From: Actinomycetes bacterium
Lineage (GTDB): Bacteria > Actinomycetota > Actinomycetes > Streptosporangiales > Streptosporangiaceae
Reading direction: 5' to 3'
NCBI GenBank assembly: GCA_021793235.1
Contig: JAJYTD010000003.1
Coordinates: 147,996 to 211,995, forward strand
Length of the DNA: 64,000 nt
Shown: piece by piece, positions 9,261 to 17,600 of the stretch
Layout: every line of letters begins with the position of its first letter
Position numbering within the stretch: position 1 is the stretch's first letter
Translations under genes and position numbers: made by a program
The notes under the pieces: generated by a model
What the model was told of the DNA's origin: nothing
What the model saw: the letters and a program-made list of their open reading frames with translations, nothing else
Databases searched by the model: none

Positions 9261-10399
9261 TCCGCGACCTCCACCCACGTGCGTTCCCGTGCCGAGGTCA
9301 GCACGGCGTCGGCCAGGCGGGCCGCCCGCAGGCCGTCAGCAAACGTCGGCAGGCCGTCGGGCGCGGTGCCGGCGATGGCGTCGCGGGTGTCGGCCACGAA
9401 GGCGTCGAAGCAGTCCTGGTAGCCCTGGGCGTGGCCGGCGGGGACACGGGCCAGTCGCCGCGCGTCCGGGCTCAGCGTGTCGGGGTCGCGCATCAGCAGG
9501 GCGCTGCGCTCGCGGCCTCCCTGCCACAGCAGTTCGGGCTGCTCCTGGTCGAAGGAGAGCGTCGCCTCCGTCCCGGAGATCTCCAGGAGCAGGCGGTTCT
9601 TCCGGCCGGCCGAGACCTGGCTGATGATCGAGGCCCCGACCATCCCGCCGCGGGTGGCGAACTGGAAGGTGGCCAGGTCCTCGGTGGTGACCGGGCGGTT
9701 GCCTCCTCGGCTGCCGTTGACCGTGGCGGTCTGTGCGGACAGCCGGGTGATGCGGTCGCCGGTGACGAACTCCAGCAGGTCGCACCAGTGTGAGCCGATG
9801 TCCCCGAAGGCCCGGGTCGGGCCGCCCAGTTCTGCGTCGACCCGCCAGTTGTCGTCGCCGGGGCGCAGTAGCCAGTCCTGCAGGTAGCTGCCGTGGGCCA
9901 GAGTGAGCCGGCCGACCGCGCCGGCACGGACCTGCTCGCGTGCTTCGCGGACCATCGGGTGGAAGCGGTAGACGAAGGGGACCGTGGCGACACGCTGGGC
10001 GGCGGTGGCGGCGTCCGCCATCCGGGCGGCCGTGGCCGCATCGGTGGACAGCGGCTTCTCGCACACCACGTGTTTACCGGCGGCGAGTGCGGCCAGGGAG
10101 AGCGGCCCGTGCAGGTGGTTGGGCGTGCACACGTGGACGACGTCGACGTCGTCACTGGCGAAGAGTTCGGCGGTATCGGCAAAGGCGCGTTCGGCACCGA
10201 GCGGCCGCAGCGCGTCGTGCGCCTTGGTCGGGGTGGACGCGGCGACCCCGACCACGCGCCCGCCGGCGACCCGGATGGCGCGGGCGTGCACCCGCCCCAT
10301 GAAGCCGGTGCCGATGACCGCTGCGCGGTAGCCGTTCCGGAGCCGGTCGGAGCCGGGATCGGGCGGCGTGTTCGGTTCTGTGATGCGACTCACTGCCAT
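9257..10399 (-). CDS. Gfo/Idh/MocA family NAD(P)-dependent sugar dehydrogenase
   Basis: A 380-residue oxidoreductase with an N-terminal Rossmann fold (AVIGTGFMGRVHARAI, about residues 27-42) and the family signature CEKPLST near residue 113. The C-terminal alpha/beta domain has GDIGSHWCDLLEF, whose His is the usual catalytic residue. The family oxidises inositols, glucose-6-phosphate analogues and other sugars. It is the first gene of the leftward operon (dehydrogenase, ATPase, two permeases, binding protein, two isomerases). A good promoter places the transcription start at or within a base or two of its ATG, so the mRNA is probably leaderless. Confidence 0.88.
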   Translation of the reverse strand: MAVSRITEPNTPPDPGSDRLRNGYRAAVIGTGFMGRVHARAIRVAGGRVVGVAASTPTKAHDALRPLGAERAFADTAELFASDDVDVVHVCTPNHLHGPLSLAALAAGKHVVCEKPLSTDAATAARMADAATAAQRVATVPFVYRFHPMVREAREQVRAGAVGRLTLAHGSYLQDWLLRPGDDNWRVDAELGGPTRAFGDIGSHWCDLLEFVTGDRITRLSAQTATVNGSRGGNRPVTTEDLATFQFATRGGMVGASIISQVSAGRKNRLLLEISGTEATLSFDQEQPELLWQGGRERSALLMRDPDTLSPDARRLARVPAGHAQGYQDCFDAFVADTRDAIAGTAPDGLPTFADGLRAARLADAVLTSARERTWVEVAD

Positions 10400-10405
10400 G
10401 GCGGG

Positions 10406-10434
10406 AATCTAACCTCACTTATGACGATGGTCAA
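10406..10434 (-). promoter_or_regulatory. Sigma-70-type promoter of the sugar operon, probably leaderless
   Basis: On the minus strand TTGACC (10434-10429) and TAGATT (10411-10406) are 17 bases apart. The start point expected 6-8 bases after the -10 box falls on or next to the ATG at 10399. No ribosome-binding site precedes that ATG, in keeping with a leaderless message. Confidence 0.65.
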
Positions 10435-10442
10435 GCATAAGT
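10417..10442. promoter_or_regulatory. Probable ROK-repressor operator
   Basis: Perfect 7-bp arms ACTTATG (10417-10423) and CATAAGT (10436-10442) around a 12-bp spacer, in the gap between the divergent sugar operon and the ROK gene. The palindrome covers the -35 box and part of the spacer of the operon promoter, so a bound repressor would block RNA polymerase. Confidence 0.6.
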
Positions 10443-10505
10443 TGCACAATCTTCGTGTATTAGCTGGTGGGAGTTCCGCATTAGATCCTGTGCTTCACTG
10501 TCTGT

Positions 10506-11741
10506 GTGACAGAAGACGCGTTGATGCCACCGGGAACAGCTCAGCCCTCCGCCATGCGCGTACCGCCTTCGGGGACGCCGACGGTTCCCGGTGCGGGAAC
10601 GCTGCTGCGGATTCTGCGCGATGGCCGCCCGCGAACCCGTTCCGAACTGGCCGCCGTCACCGGTCTGGCCCGCTCTACCGTCGCTCAGCGTGTGGACGCC
10701 CTGCTCGCCAGCGGTCTCATCGGCCCCGCGGGCGAGGCCGCCTCGACTGGTGGGCGCCCCCCGACGACCTTCGCCTTCATGCCATCGGCGCGCGTCGTCT
10801 TGGCGGCCGACCTCGGCGCCACCTACGCGCGACTCGCGCTCACCGACATGGCCGGCTACGTCCTGGCCGAAACACGGGCCGACCTCGACATCGCCACGGG
10901 CCCGGAAACCGTCCTGGACTGGGTCATCACCCACGGGAGAAAACTGCTGGAGCAGGTCGGCCGGTCACCCGGCGAGCTCCTGGGCGTGGGCATCGGCCTG
11001 CCCGGTCCGGTCGAACACTCCACCGGCCGCGCGGTCAACCCGCCGATCATGCCGGGATGGGACGGCTTCGACGTCCCCGGATACGTCGAGGCGCGGTTCT
11101 TCGGGCCGGTCCTGGTGGACAACGACGTCAACATCATGGCGCTGGGCGAGCACTTCGCCCGCTGGGGCGATGCCAGCCACCTGATGTTCGTGAAGGTCGC
11201 CACCGGTATCGGCTGCGGCATCATCAGCGATGGCGGCGTCTACCGCGGTGCCAAGGGTGCGGCCGGGGACCTGGGGCACATCCAGGTGCCGCACGGCACG
11301 GGGCATCCCTGCCGGTGCGGCAACACCGGCTGCCTGGAGGCGGTGGCCAGTGGATCCGCTATCGCGGCCGAGCTCGCAGAGCAGGGCATCGCCGCCCGGA
11401 CAGCGCTCGACGTGGTGGAATTGGCCCGTTCAGGATCGGTACCGGCCCTGCGTTCGCTGCGCCAGTCCGGGCGCGACATCGGCGAGGTGCTGGCAGCCTC
11501 GGTGAACATGCTCAACCCCTCCATCATCGTGATCGGGGGATCCCTCGCGCTGGCCGGCGACCACCTGCTCGCCGGTGTCCGCGAGGTCATTTACCAGCGC
11601 TCACTACCGCTGGCAACAGAAGACCTGCGAATCGTCTCCGCACAGATGGGCGAGCGCGCCGGCGTCATCGGAGCCGCCGTCATGGTGATCGAGTACGGGC
11701 TCAGCCCTGAGCGGGTGGAGGTGCTGGTCAGCGGGGGATAG
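10506..11741 (+). CDS. ROK family transcriptional repressor
   Basis: A 411-residue NagC/XylR-type regulator. An N-terminal winged helix (RTRSELAAVTGLARSTVAQRVDALL, about 40-65) is joined to a sugar-kinase-like ROK domain with GVGIGLPGPVE, DNDVNIMALGEH and the zinc motif CRCGNTGCLE preceded by the conserved GH (DLGHIQVPHG). Start GTG at 10506 (VTEDALMPPG). It is divergent from the sugar operon and most likely represses it, with the imported sugar or its phosphate as inducer. That target is inferred from the palindrome in the shared intergenic region. Confidence 0.9.
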   Translation: MTEDALMPPGTAQPSAMRVPPSGTPTVPGAGTLLRILRDGRPRTRSELAAVTGLARSTVAQRVDALLASGLIGPAGEAASTGGRPPTTFAFMPSARVVLAADLGATYARLALTDMAGYVLAETRADLDIATGPETVLDWVITHGRKLLEQVGRSPGELLGVGIGLPGPVEHSTGRAVNPPIMPGWDGFDVPGYVEARFFGPVLVDNDVNIMALGEHFARWGDASHLMFVKVATGIGCGIISDGGVYRGAKGAAGDLGHIQVPHGTGHPCRCGNTGCLEAVASGSAIAAELAEQGIAARTALDVVELARSGSVPALRSLRQSGRDIGEVLAASVNMLNPSIIVIGGSLALAGDHLLAGVREVIYQRSLPLATEDLRIVSAQMGERAGVIGAAVMVIEYGLSPERVEVLVSGG

Positions 11742-11758
11742 GCGGTCCGGTCGCGGTA

Positions 11759-11789
11759 GGGCCGCGGCGAGGACGGCTCGCCACGGCCC
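11759..11789. terminator. Hairpin between convergent genes (possible bidirectional terminator)
   Basis: 13-bp stem (11759-11771 with 11777-11789, one G-T wobble) and a 5-base loop, sited 18 bases after the ROK stop and just past the stop of the convergent DUF6069 gene. No T-run follows on either strand. Confidence 0.45.
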
Positions 11790-11804
11790 CGTTCCGTATC
11801 CGCG

Positions 11805-12383
11805 TCAGCCATCCAGGCCGCGGGCCCCGGCGTCGGGGTCGCGGTCACCGCGGTGATGCGTCGGCCCCTCGGCCGCGTCGCGGAAACCGCTCTCGTAGCC
11901 GATGTCGGGAAGGGCGCCCTCTCCGTGCAGCCGCGGGCGCTGGCCGTGTGCCCGCCGCAGCGCACTCGCACCGACGCTGGCCAGCAGGGACATGATGGCG
12001 ATACCGGTGATGGCGTTGACGAGCGCGGTGGCGATCTGGTTCGGTATCGGAGCGTCTTGGGCGAACGGGCTGATGGCGGCCACCACGGTCGCCAGTCCGA
12101 CGATCCAGCCGAAGAAGGTCATCGGCCGGGGCGCGTTCAGCAGCAGTACATGCAGCAGGCCCGTCGCGGAGAGGGCCGCGACCGCTGCGATCACGGCATA
12201 GACAGCGGTTCCGGCGTCACCGAAGTAGCCCGCCTCATCGGAGGCGAGGATCGGCATCGTCAGCACCCCGCGCATGACCAGTGCGCCGACGAGGACCACG
12301 AGCCCGGCGACCACGGCCGTGGCCAAGCCTCCCGTCCACAGCCGGGCGGTGTCGATACCGCCTCTGTTCCCATATTCGCTCAT
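11805..12383 (-). CDS. Four-helix membrane protein, DUF6069-like
   Basis: A 192-residue predicted integral membrane protein with four hydrophobic segments: ATAVVAGLVVLVGALVM, TAVYAVIAAVAALSATGLLH, TFFGWIVGLATVVAAISP and VNAITGIAIMSLLASV. The FxxP-free loops and spacing resemble the actinobacterial DUF6069 family, whose function is unknown. ATG 12383 (MSEYGNRGG) is preceded by a GGGGGG tract; the longer frame from 12428 is less likely. A hydrophilic tail of about 45 residues rich in Arg, Asp and His follows the last helix. Family assignment is from pattern memory only. Confidence 0.6.
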   Translation of the reverse strand: MSEYGNRGGIDTARLWTGGLATAVVAGLVVLVGALVMRGVLTMPILASDEAGYFGDAGTAVYAVIAAVAALSATGLLHVLLLNAPRPMTFFGWIVGLATVVAAISPFAQDAPIPNQIATALVNAITGIAIMSLLASVGASALRRAHGQRPRLHGEGALPDIGYESGFRDAAEGPTHHRGDRDPDAGARGLDG

Positions 12384-12934
12384 GCCGGTACCCCCCGATA
12401 CGGCGTCGAACACGGTCGTAAGCCCCATACCCGGATGTCACTATAGGTAATCCGACAATCACCTAAAGGAGTGCGGGGTGGGCAGTGTTGTCGGCGGCCT
12501 CGCGGAAGCCGCGTCCGCTGATGGCCATGGCCGCATTGTCCGGCGGAGCGCGGTTCGGATATCGCATTCCGCATAGAACGGCGGCCGAGTCCGGGAAAAC
12601 GCTCCAGAAAGGGGTAGGGATAGGCCATTATATCGGGTTTAGGATTCTGCTTTATTTTTCGGTCACGGCAGCGGATTTTGCGGTGCGCGTTGCGCAATGT
12701 GTTGCGTCCTGCGGTTCATGATCATTACAGAAATTTGTCGGGGTTGCTCGGCGAAGGCCAGTGAAGCCCTCTGGGGGCATGTGGTCACCCAACGAATTTT
12801 TCTGCTCTGACCTGGTGTTATGGTGAATATTCCGGTCTCGGCACTTGATCTTTGGTGGGGTGCATGCTTTTCAATATAGGTACCCGAAGTTTCACCCTCG
12901 GCTCGTGTGCTGTGTGCCCGAGGGTGTTTCGAGT
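12384..12934. other. Long intergenic region, no gene recognised
   Basis: About 550 bases between the DUF6069 gene and the methyltransferase. From about 12610 to 12900 it is clearly richer in A/T than its surroundings (for example the run around 12650-12660), as expected for a promoter region in such a GC-rich genome. A TATAGT-like -10 box lies at about 12441-12446 on the minus strand, suiting the membrane-protein gene. I found no convincing coding sequence, RNA fold or repeat. Confidence 0.4.
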
Positions 12935-14590
12935 GTGAGGAGTCGACCTATTAAAGGGCAGGATCAGCAGCGTTTTGGAGACGACCCGCTAGCCGTTCGC
13001 GACACCGACCACTACAAAGCCGAATATGTTACGGGCTTCGTCGAGAAGTGGGACGAGCTGATCGACTGGAAGCGGCGCTATGCCAGCGAAGGGCGCTTCT
13101 TCGTCGAGCAGCTCAAGGCCCGCGGGGTACGCAAAGTGCTCGACGTCGCCACCGGTACCGGTTTCCACTCGGTCCGTCTGGTCGAAGAGGGATTCGACAC
13201 CGTCAGCGCTGACGGCAGTCCGGAGATGCTGGCCAAGGCGTTCGCCAACGGTCTCACCTACGGAGGGCACATCCTGCGTGTGGTGCACGCGGACTGGCGG
13301 TGGCTGAACCGCGATGTCCACGGGACCTACGACGCGATCATCTGCCTGGGCAACTCCTTCACCCACCTCTTCTCGGAGCGGGACCGGCGCAAGGCGCTGG
13401 CGGAGTTCTACGCGATGCTGAAGCACGACGGTGTGCTCATCATCGACCAGCGCAACTACGACGCGCTGCTCGACGGCAAGTACGGTAACAAGCACACCTA
13501 CTACTACTGCGGCGAAGAGGTCTCAGCCGAGCCCGAGCACGTCGACGAAGGGCTGGCGCGGTTCGTCTACCGCTTCCCCGACCGGTCGGAGTACCACCTC
13601 AACATGTTCCCGCTGCGCAAGGACTATACGCGGCGGCTTCTGCGCGAGGTGGGGTTCCAGCAGATCGACACCTACGGCGATTTCCAGGAGACCTATCAGG
13701 GTGCGGAGCCCGACTTCTTCATCCACATCGCCGAGAAGGCCTACCACCGCGACGACCAGCTCTCCGAGAGCTATTCGGCGGCGGTGCAGACCGCGCGGGA
13801 GTACTACAACTCCAGTGACGCCGACACCTTCTATCACTCGATCTGGGGCGGCACCGACATCCACATCGGCCTCTACCGCTCGCCCGAGGACGACATCGCC
13901 GAGGCCAGTCGGCGCACTGTGGAGCGCATGGCGGGGAAACTGGAGATCACTTCCGACACCGAGGTGATCGACATCGGGGCCGGCTACGGCGGTTCGGCGC
14001 GGTACCTCGCCCGCACCTACGGCTGCCGGGTGACGTGCCTCAACCTCAGCGAGGTCGAGAACGAACGCAACCGGGAGATGAACCGCGCCGCGGGCCTGGA
14101 CCACCTCATCGACGTGGTGGACGGCTCCTTCGAGGACATCCCGGCTCAGGACAACGGGTTCGACGTGGTGTGGTCCCAGGACGCGCTGCTGCACAGCGGC
14201 GACCGCACGCGGGTGCTCGAAGAGGTCGTGCGTGTGATGCGCAGCAACGGCCACTTCGTCTTCACCGACCCGATGGCCACCGACGGGGCCTCCAGCGAGG
14301 CGCTGCGTCCGATCCTGGACCGCCTGCACCTGGACAGTATGGGCACACCGGGCTTCTACGACCGGGAGGCGGCTCGGCTGGGTCTGACCAAGGTGGAGTT
14401 CGACGACCTCAGCGAGCAGTTGCCGACGCACTACGGGCGGGTGCTCGCCGAGACCGAGGCCCGCGAGTCCGAACTCACCGGCAAGATCAGCGAAGCGTAC
14501 CTGTCCCGGATGAAGACGGGATTGCAGAACTGGGTCAACGGCGGCCGGGCCGGCGCCTTGGCGTGGGGCGTTCTCCACTACCGCGGCTGA
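12935..14590 (+). CDS. Fused glycine/sarcosine and dimethylglycine N-methyltransferase (betaine synthesis)
   Basis: Two SAM-dependent methyltransferases in one 551-residue chain. The N-terminal half resembles glycine/sarcosine N-methyltransferase (DHYKAEYVTGFVEKWDELIDW, motif I LDVATGTGF about 68-76, FTHLF). The C-terminal half resembles sarcosine/dimethylglycine N-methyltransferase (AREYYNSSDADTFYHSIWGG, motif I IDIGAGYGG about 343-351, WSQDALLHSGDR). Together they would convert glycine to glycine betaine in three methylations, a route known from halophiles including a fused form in Actinopolyspora. I choose GTG 12935, about 10 bases after GAGGG; the frame runs back to TTG 12845 but those residues match nothing in the family. 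It is monocistronic and followed by a hairpin. Confidence 0.88.
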   Translation: MRSRPIKGQDQQRFGDDPLAVRDTDHYKAEYVTGFVEKWDELIDWKRRYASEGRFFVEQLKARGVRKVLDVATGTGFHSVRLVEEGFDTVSADGSPEMLAKAFANGLTYGGHILRVVHADWRWLNRDVHGTYDAIICLGNSFTHLFSERDRRKALAEFYAMLKHDGVLIIDQRNYDALLDGKYGNKHTYYYCGEEVSAEPEHVDEGLARFVYRFPDRSEYHLNMFPLRKDYTRRLLREVGFQQIDTYGDFQETYQGAEPDFFIHIAEKAYHRDDQLSESYSAAVQTAREYYNSSDADTFYHSIWGGTDIHIGLYRSPEDDIAEASRRTVERMAGKLEITSDTEVIDIGAGYGGSARYLARTYGCRVTCLNLSEVENERNREMNRAAGLDHLIDVVDGSFEDIPAQDNGFDVVWSQDALLHSGDRTRVLEEVVRVMRSNGHFVFTDPMATDGASSEALRPILDRLHLDSMGTPGFYDREAARLGLTKVEFDDLSEQLPTHYGRVLAETEARESELTGKISEAYLSRMKTGLQNWVNGGRAGALAWGVLHYRG

Positions 14591-14609
14591 TCCGACCCCC
14601 CTTCCCAGC

Positions 14610-14636
14610 CCGGCCCCGTGGATCCCGCGGGGCCGG
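14610..14636 (+). terminator. Candidate terminator after the betaine methyltransferase
   Basis: 9-bp perfect GC-rich stem (14610-14618 with 14628-14636) and a 9-base loop starting about 20 bases after the stop. Only a short T-tract (CTTT) follows. Confidence 0.5.
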
Positions 14637-14719
14637 ACTGCTTTCCCGCGCCCGCGCACGGGTATCTCAGAGTCCTGAGAGCGAACGGGAACGGCGAGGG
14701 CGAGTAAGGGGCAGATCAG

Positions 14720-15628
14720 ATGGGCAGCACGCCAGCGGCGCGCTGGGTGATCGTCGGAGTGGACGGCTCCGACTCCAGCCGGTATGCGCTGGAATGGTCG
14801 GCCAACCAAGCCTCCATACGCGGCTTGGGTGTGCGTATCGTCACCGCGGTCTGGCCGCCGGAGACGGAAGGGCCGTTCGGGGAACTGGTACTCCCAGACG
14901 ACGGCGAGGACACCGCACCGCGCCTGTATGAAGCCCAAGCGCTGCTGAACTACGCACGCGAGTGGGTCCTGCGACTTTTTCCCGAGCTTCTTGTGCAGAC
15001 CAAGAGGGTCACATCCCGCGCGGCCGAAGCGCTGCTGGCCGAGGCGTCGCAGCCGGATACCGTCGCGGTGGTCGTCGGCTCACGCGGGCTGGGCGGCCTG
15101 GCCACGGCCTTCATCGGGTCGGTGGGGGTGGAACTGGCGGCCAAATCCCCGGTGCCCGTCGTCGTACTGCCCAAGAAGCACGAGTCCGCCCGTGGCGCCA
15201 AGGGTCGCCTCGTCGTCGGCGTCGACGGTTCTGAGAGCAGCCGTCGGGCGGTGGAGTTCGCGTTCGCCCAGGCGGATACGACGGGGGCCGAGATCGTCGC
15301 GGTCTGCGCCTGGCAGCCCATGGCGGCGTTCGCATCCTCGATGGGGCCGGTGCCGCCCGAGGCGTTCGACGACGAGGCGGTCGAGGCGGCGGCGCGCCGC
15401 ACAGCACAGGCCGAGCTCGATGAGGTGCGCGGCGATTACCCCGATGTAGCCGTTGAGCTTCGCCTGGTTCGGGCGCACCCCGTGGTGGCCCTGCTGGAGG
15501 AGGGCACACCGGCGGATTTGATCGTGGTCGGTTCGCGCGGCCGGGGCGGTTTCCGCGGTCTGCTGCTCGGGTCGGTCAGTCAGTCCGTTCTGCACGGGGC
15601 GCACGGCCCTGTTGCGGTCGTGCACTGA
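14720..15628 (+). CDS. Universal stress protein, two tandem USP domains
   Basis: A 302-residue protein with two USP folds. The first starts at VIVGVDGSDSSRYALEW and ends with the ATP-binding pattern GSRGLGG...GSVGVELA. The second starts at LVVGVDGSESSRRAVEF and ends with GSRGRGGFRGLLLGSVSQSV. Both have the G-x2-G-x9-G(S/T) nucleotide motif, so both should bind ATP. Tandem USPs of this type are abundant in actinobacteria and respond to hypoxia and other stress. An AAGGGG box precedes the ATG. Two related proteins lie at 60967 and 61929. Confidence 0.88.
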   Translation: MGSTPAARWVIVGVDGSDSSRYALEWSANQASIRGLGVRIVTAVWPPETEGPFGELVLPDDGEDTAPRLYEAQALLNYAREWVLRLFPELLVQTKRVTSRAAEALLAEASQPDTVAVVVGSRGLGGLATAFIGSVGVELAAKSPVPVVVLPKKHESARGAKGRLVVGVDGSESSRRAVEFAFAQADTTGAEIVAVCAWQPMAAFASSMGPVPPEAFDDEAVEAAARRTAQAELDEVRGDYPDVAVELRLVRAHPVVALLEEGTPADLIVVGSRGRGGFRGLLLGSVSQSVLHGAHGPVAVVH

Positions 15629-15645
15629 CCTCCAGACGGTATTAT

Positions 15646-15672
15646 CTTCCCAAGAAGATTTCTTCTGGGAAG
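15646..15672. promoter_or_regulatory. Near-perfect 27-bp palindrome upstream of the LigB-type dioxygenase
   Basis: The outer arms CTTCCCA/TGGGAAG and inner arms GAAGA/TCTTC pair with a single extra A, around a central TT. It ends 28 bases before the dioxygenase start and begins 17 bases after the USP stop. It fits a regulator-binding site better than a terminator because no T-run follows. No regulator gene is adjacent. Confidence 0.5.
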
Positions 15673-15700
15673 TGGCCCCTTGGGGTCGGAGGGAGTCCCC

Positions 15701-16483
15701 GTGAACACCGGCATGCCCGTGCTCTACTTCGGCCACGGCGCCCCGCCGCTGGCAGACGACGAACTGTGGACGGGCCAACTCTCTGCCTGGGCCGCACGCC
15801 TCGCCCGTCCGCGGTCCGTGCTCATCGTCTCGGCGCATTGGGAAGCGGCGCCGGTGACGATCGGCGCCACGTCCACCGTTCCGCTCACCTACGACTTCTG
15901 GGGATTTCCGCAGCGCTACTACGAGGTCACCTATCCCGCTCCCGGCGCACCGGAGCTCGCGGCCTCGGTGCGCGCCCTGCTGGGCGACGGGTCCCGGCCA
16001 GTGGCCGAGGCTCCCGAGCGCGGCCTGGACCACGGTGCCTATGTTCCGCTGAAGGAGATGTATCCCGGCGCCGACGTTCCGGTGCTGCAGGTCTCGATGC
16101 CCACGCTGGACCCCCGAGAGCTGTTCGAAATGGGTCGGCGCCTGGCACCGCTGCGTGAGGAAGGCGTGCTGATCATGGGCAGCGGGTTCCTCACCCACAA
16201 CCTCTCCTGTATCGACTTCGGGCTCGGCGCCGACGCCGCACCGCCCGCGTGGTCGGCGGAGTTCGACGACTGGGCGGCCCGAGCCGTGGACTCCGGCGAC
16301 ATCGACGCGCTGCTCGATTGGCGGAACAAAGGGCCGGCCGCGCACATCGCACACCCCAGAAGCGAGCACCTGGCGCCATTGTTCGTCGCGCTGGGCGCGG
16401 CGCAGGACGGGAACGAGCAGGCGCGCAGCGCCATCGACGGGTTCTGGTACGGCCTGGCCAAGCGCGCCTTCCAATTCGGCTAG
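15701..16483 (+). CDS. DODA-type extradiol aromatic ring-opening dioxygenase (LigB superfamily)
   Basis: A 260-residue class III extradiol dioxygenase-like protein, the same length class as E. coli YgiD. Expected zinc/iron ligands are visible: His in FGHGAPPL, SAHWE, RGLDHGAYVPL and the C-terminal HPRSEHLAPLFVA. The family opens catechol-type rings, DOPA being the classic substrate; the true substrate here is unknown. GTG 15701 follows GGAGGGA at 6 bases. A strong palindrome lies just upstream. The quinone reductase and SDR that follow may handle related quinones. Confidence 0.83.
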   Translation: MNTGMPVLYFGHGAPPLADDELWTGQLSAWAARLARPRSVLIVSAHWEAAPVTIGATSTVPLTYDFWGFPQRYYEVTYPAPGAPELAASVRALLGDGSRPVAEAPERGLDHGAYVPLKEMYPGADVPVLQVSMPTLDPRELFEMGRRLAPLREEGVLIMGSGFLTHNLSCIDFGLGADAAPPAWSAEFDDWAARAVDSGDIDALLDWRNKGPAAHIAHPRSEHLAPLFVALGAAQDGNEQARSAIDGFWYGLAKRAFQFG

Positions 16484-16546
16484 CGAACCGGACACCGTCG
16501 ACCCGACCGGCGCTTGACGGGGGGCTCCCTCTCGCGGTTCACTCTG

Positions 16547-16562
16547 TACCGACTAGTTGGTA
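16547..16562. promoter_or_regulatory. TetR-type operator candidate
   Basis: TACCGACTAGTTGGTA is a 16-bp palindrome with one mismatch, close to the TACCGACYRGTCGGTA form common for TetR-family repressors. It lies 21 bases before the quinone-reductase GTG and downstream of a TTGACG box at 16514-16519, roughly where transcription would start. No TetR gene is adjacent. Confidence 0.5.
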
Positions 16563-16583
16563 TCCAAAGTTCGGAGGCGGGTA

Positions 16584-17573
16584 GTGAAAGCGTCGCGGGT
16601 ACACGAACCAGGCGAGCCGCGCGATGTCCTGCGGCTCGAAGAGGTCGCGGACCCGCGCCCCGCACCAGGGCAGGTGCTGGTCCGGGTGCGCGCAGCCGCG
16701 GTGAACTTCCCCGACGCCCTGCTCTGCCGCGGCATGTACCAGACCAAACCGCCGCTGCCGTTCACTCCCGGTATCGAACTGTGCGCCGAGGTCGCCGAGG
16801 TAGGGGAGGGTGTCACCACGGTCGCCGTCGGCGACCGGGTGATCGGCGGCGCCGAGCTTCCCAATGGGGCCTTCGCCGACTATGCCCTCATGGGCGCCGA
16901 CACCGTGTTCCCCGCCCCCGACTCGCTCACCGACGACGAGGCCGCGTCGCTGTTCATCGGCTACCAGACCGGCTGGTTCGCCCTGCACCGCAGGGCCGGA
17001 CTGCGTGAAGGCGAGACCGTCCTGGTACACGCGGCGGCCGGCGGTGTGGGCAGCGCGGCGGTCCAGCTCGCCAAAGCGGCCGGGGCCCGGGTCGTCGGTG
17101 TCGTCGGAGGGTCGAAGAAGGCCGAGGCCGCCGCCGAACTCGGTGCGGACGTCGTTGTCGACCGGCACACCGAGGACTTCGTATCCGTGGTCAAGGAGCT
17201 GACCGATGGGCGCGGGGCCGACGTCGTGTTCGACCCTGTGGGCGGCGACTCCTTCACCCGCTCCACCAAATGCATCGCCTTCGAGGGGCGCATCGTCATC
17301 ATCGGCTTCGCCAGCGGAACCATTCCCACGCCTGGTCTGAACCACGCCCTGATCAAGAACTACGCGCTGATCGGCCTGCACTGGGGGCTCTACCGCGAGC
17401 GCGCACCCGAATACATCGGCGAGGCGCACGCCCGGCTCACCGAACTCGCCGACCAGGGCCTGATCAAACCACTGGTCAGTGAGCGAATCGGCGCCGCGGA
17501 CCTGGCTGACGGGGTGCAGCGGCTCGCCGACGGCTCCACCGTGGGCCGGCTGGTCTTCGCTCCCACCGCATAG
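16584..17573 (+). CDS. NADPH:quinone oxidoreductase-like zinc-independent MDR protein
   Basis: A 329-residue medium-chain reductase. The N-terminal GroES-like domain has AAAVNFPDALLCRGMYQ, and the Rossmann fold has VLVHAAAGGVGSAAVQLAK (about 142-160). The catalytic-zinc cysteines of alcohol dehydrogenases are absent, as in quinone reductases and crotonyl-type enzymes. GTG 16584 is preceded by GGAGG about 8 bases upstream; longer frames would run into the operator. It is followed 27 bases later by an SDR, probably the same operon. Confidence 0.85.
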   Translation: MKASRVHEPGEPRDVLRLEEVADPRPAPGQVLVRVRAAAVNFPDALLCRGMYQTKPPLPFTPGIELCAEVAEVGEGVTTVAVGDRVIGGAELPNGAFADYALMGADTVFPAPDSLTDDEAASLFIGYQTGWFALHRRAGLREGETVLVHAAAGGVGSAAVQLAKAAGARVVGVVGGSKKAEAAAELGADVVVDRHTEDFVSVVKELTDGRGADVVFDPVGGDSFTRSTKCIAFEGRIVIIGFASGTIPTPGLNHALIKNYALIGLHWGLYRERAPEYIGEAHARLTELADQGLIKPLVSERIGAADLADGVQRLADGSTVGRLVFAPTA

Positions 17574-17600
17574 CCCTCCGCCCCATTCGAAGGAGCACGT

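Noticed and set aside
12845..12934. TTG 12845 as start of the betaine methyltransferase
   Set aside because: The 30 extra residues are unlike the family and run through the A/T-rich promoter-like sequence; GTG 12935 has a GAGGG box.
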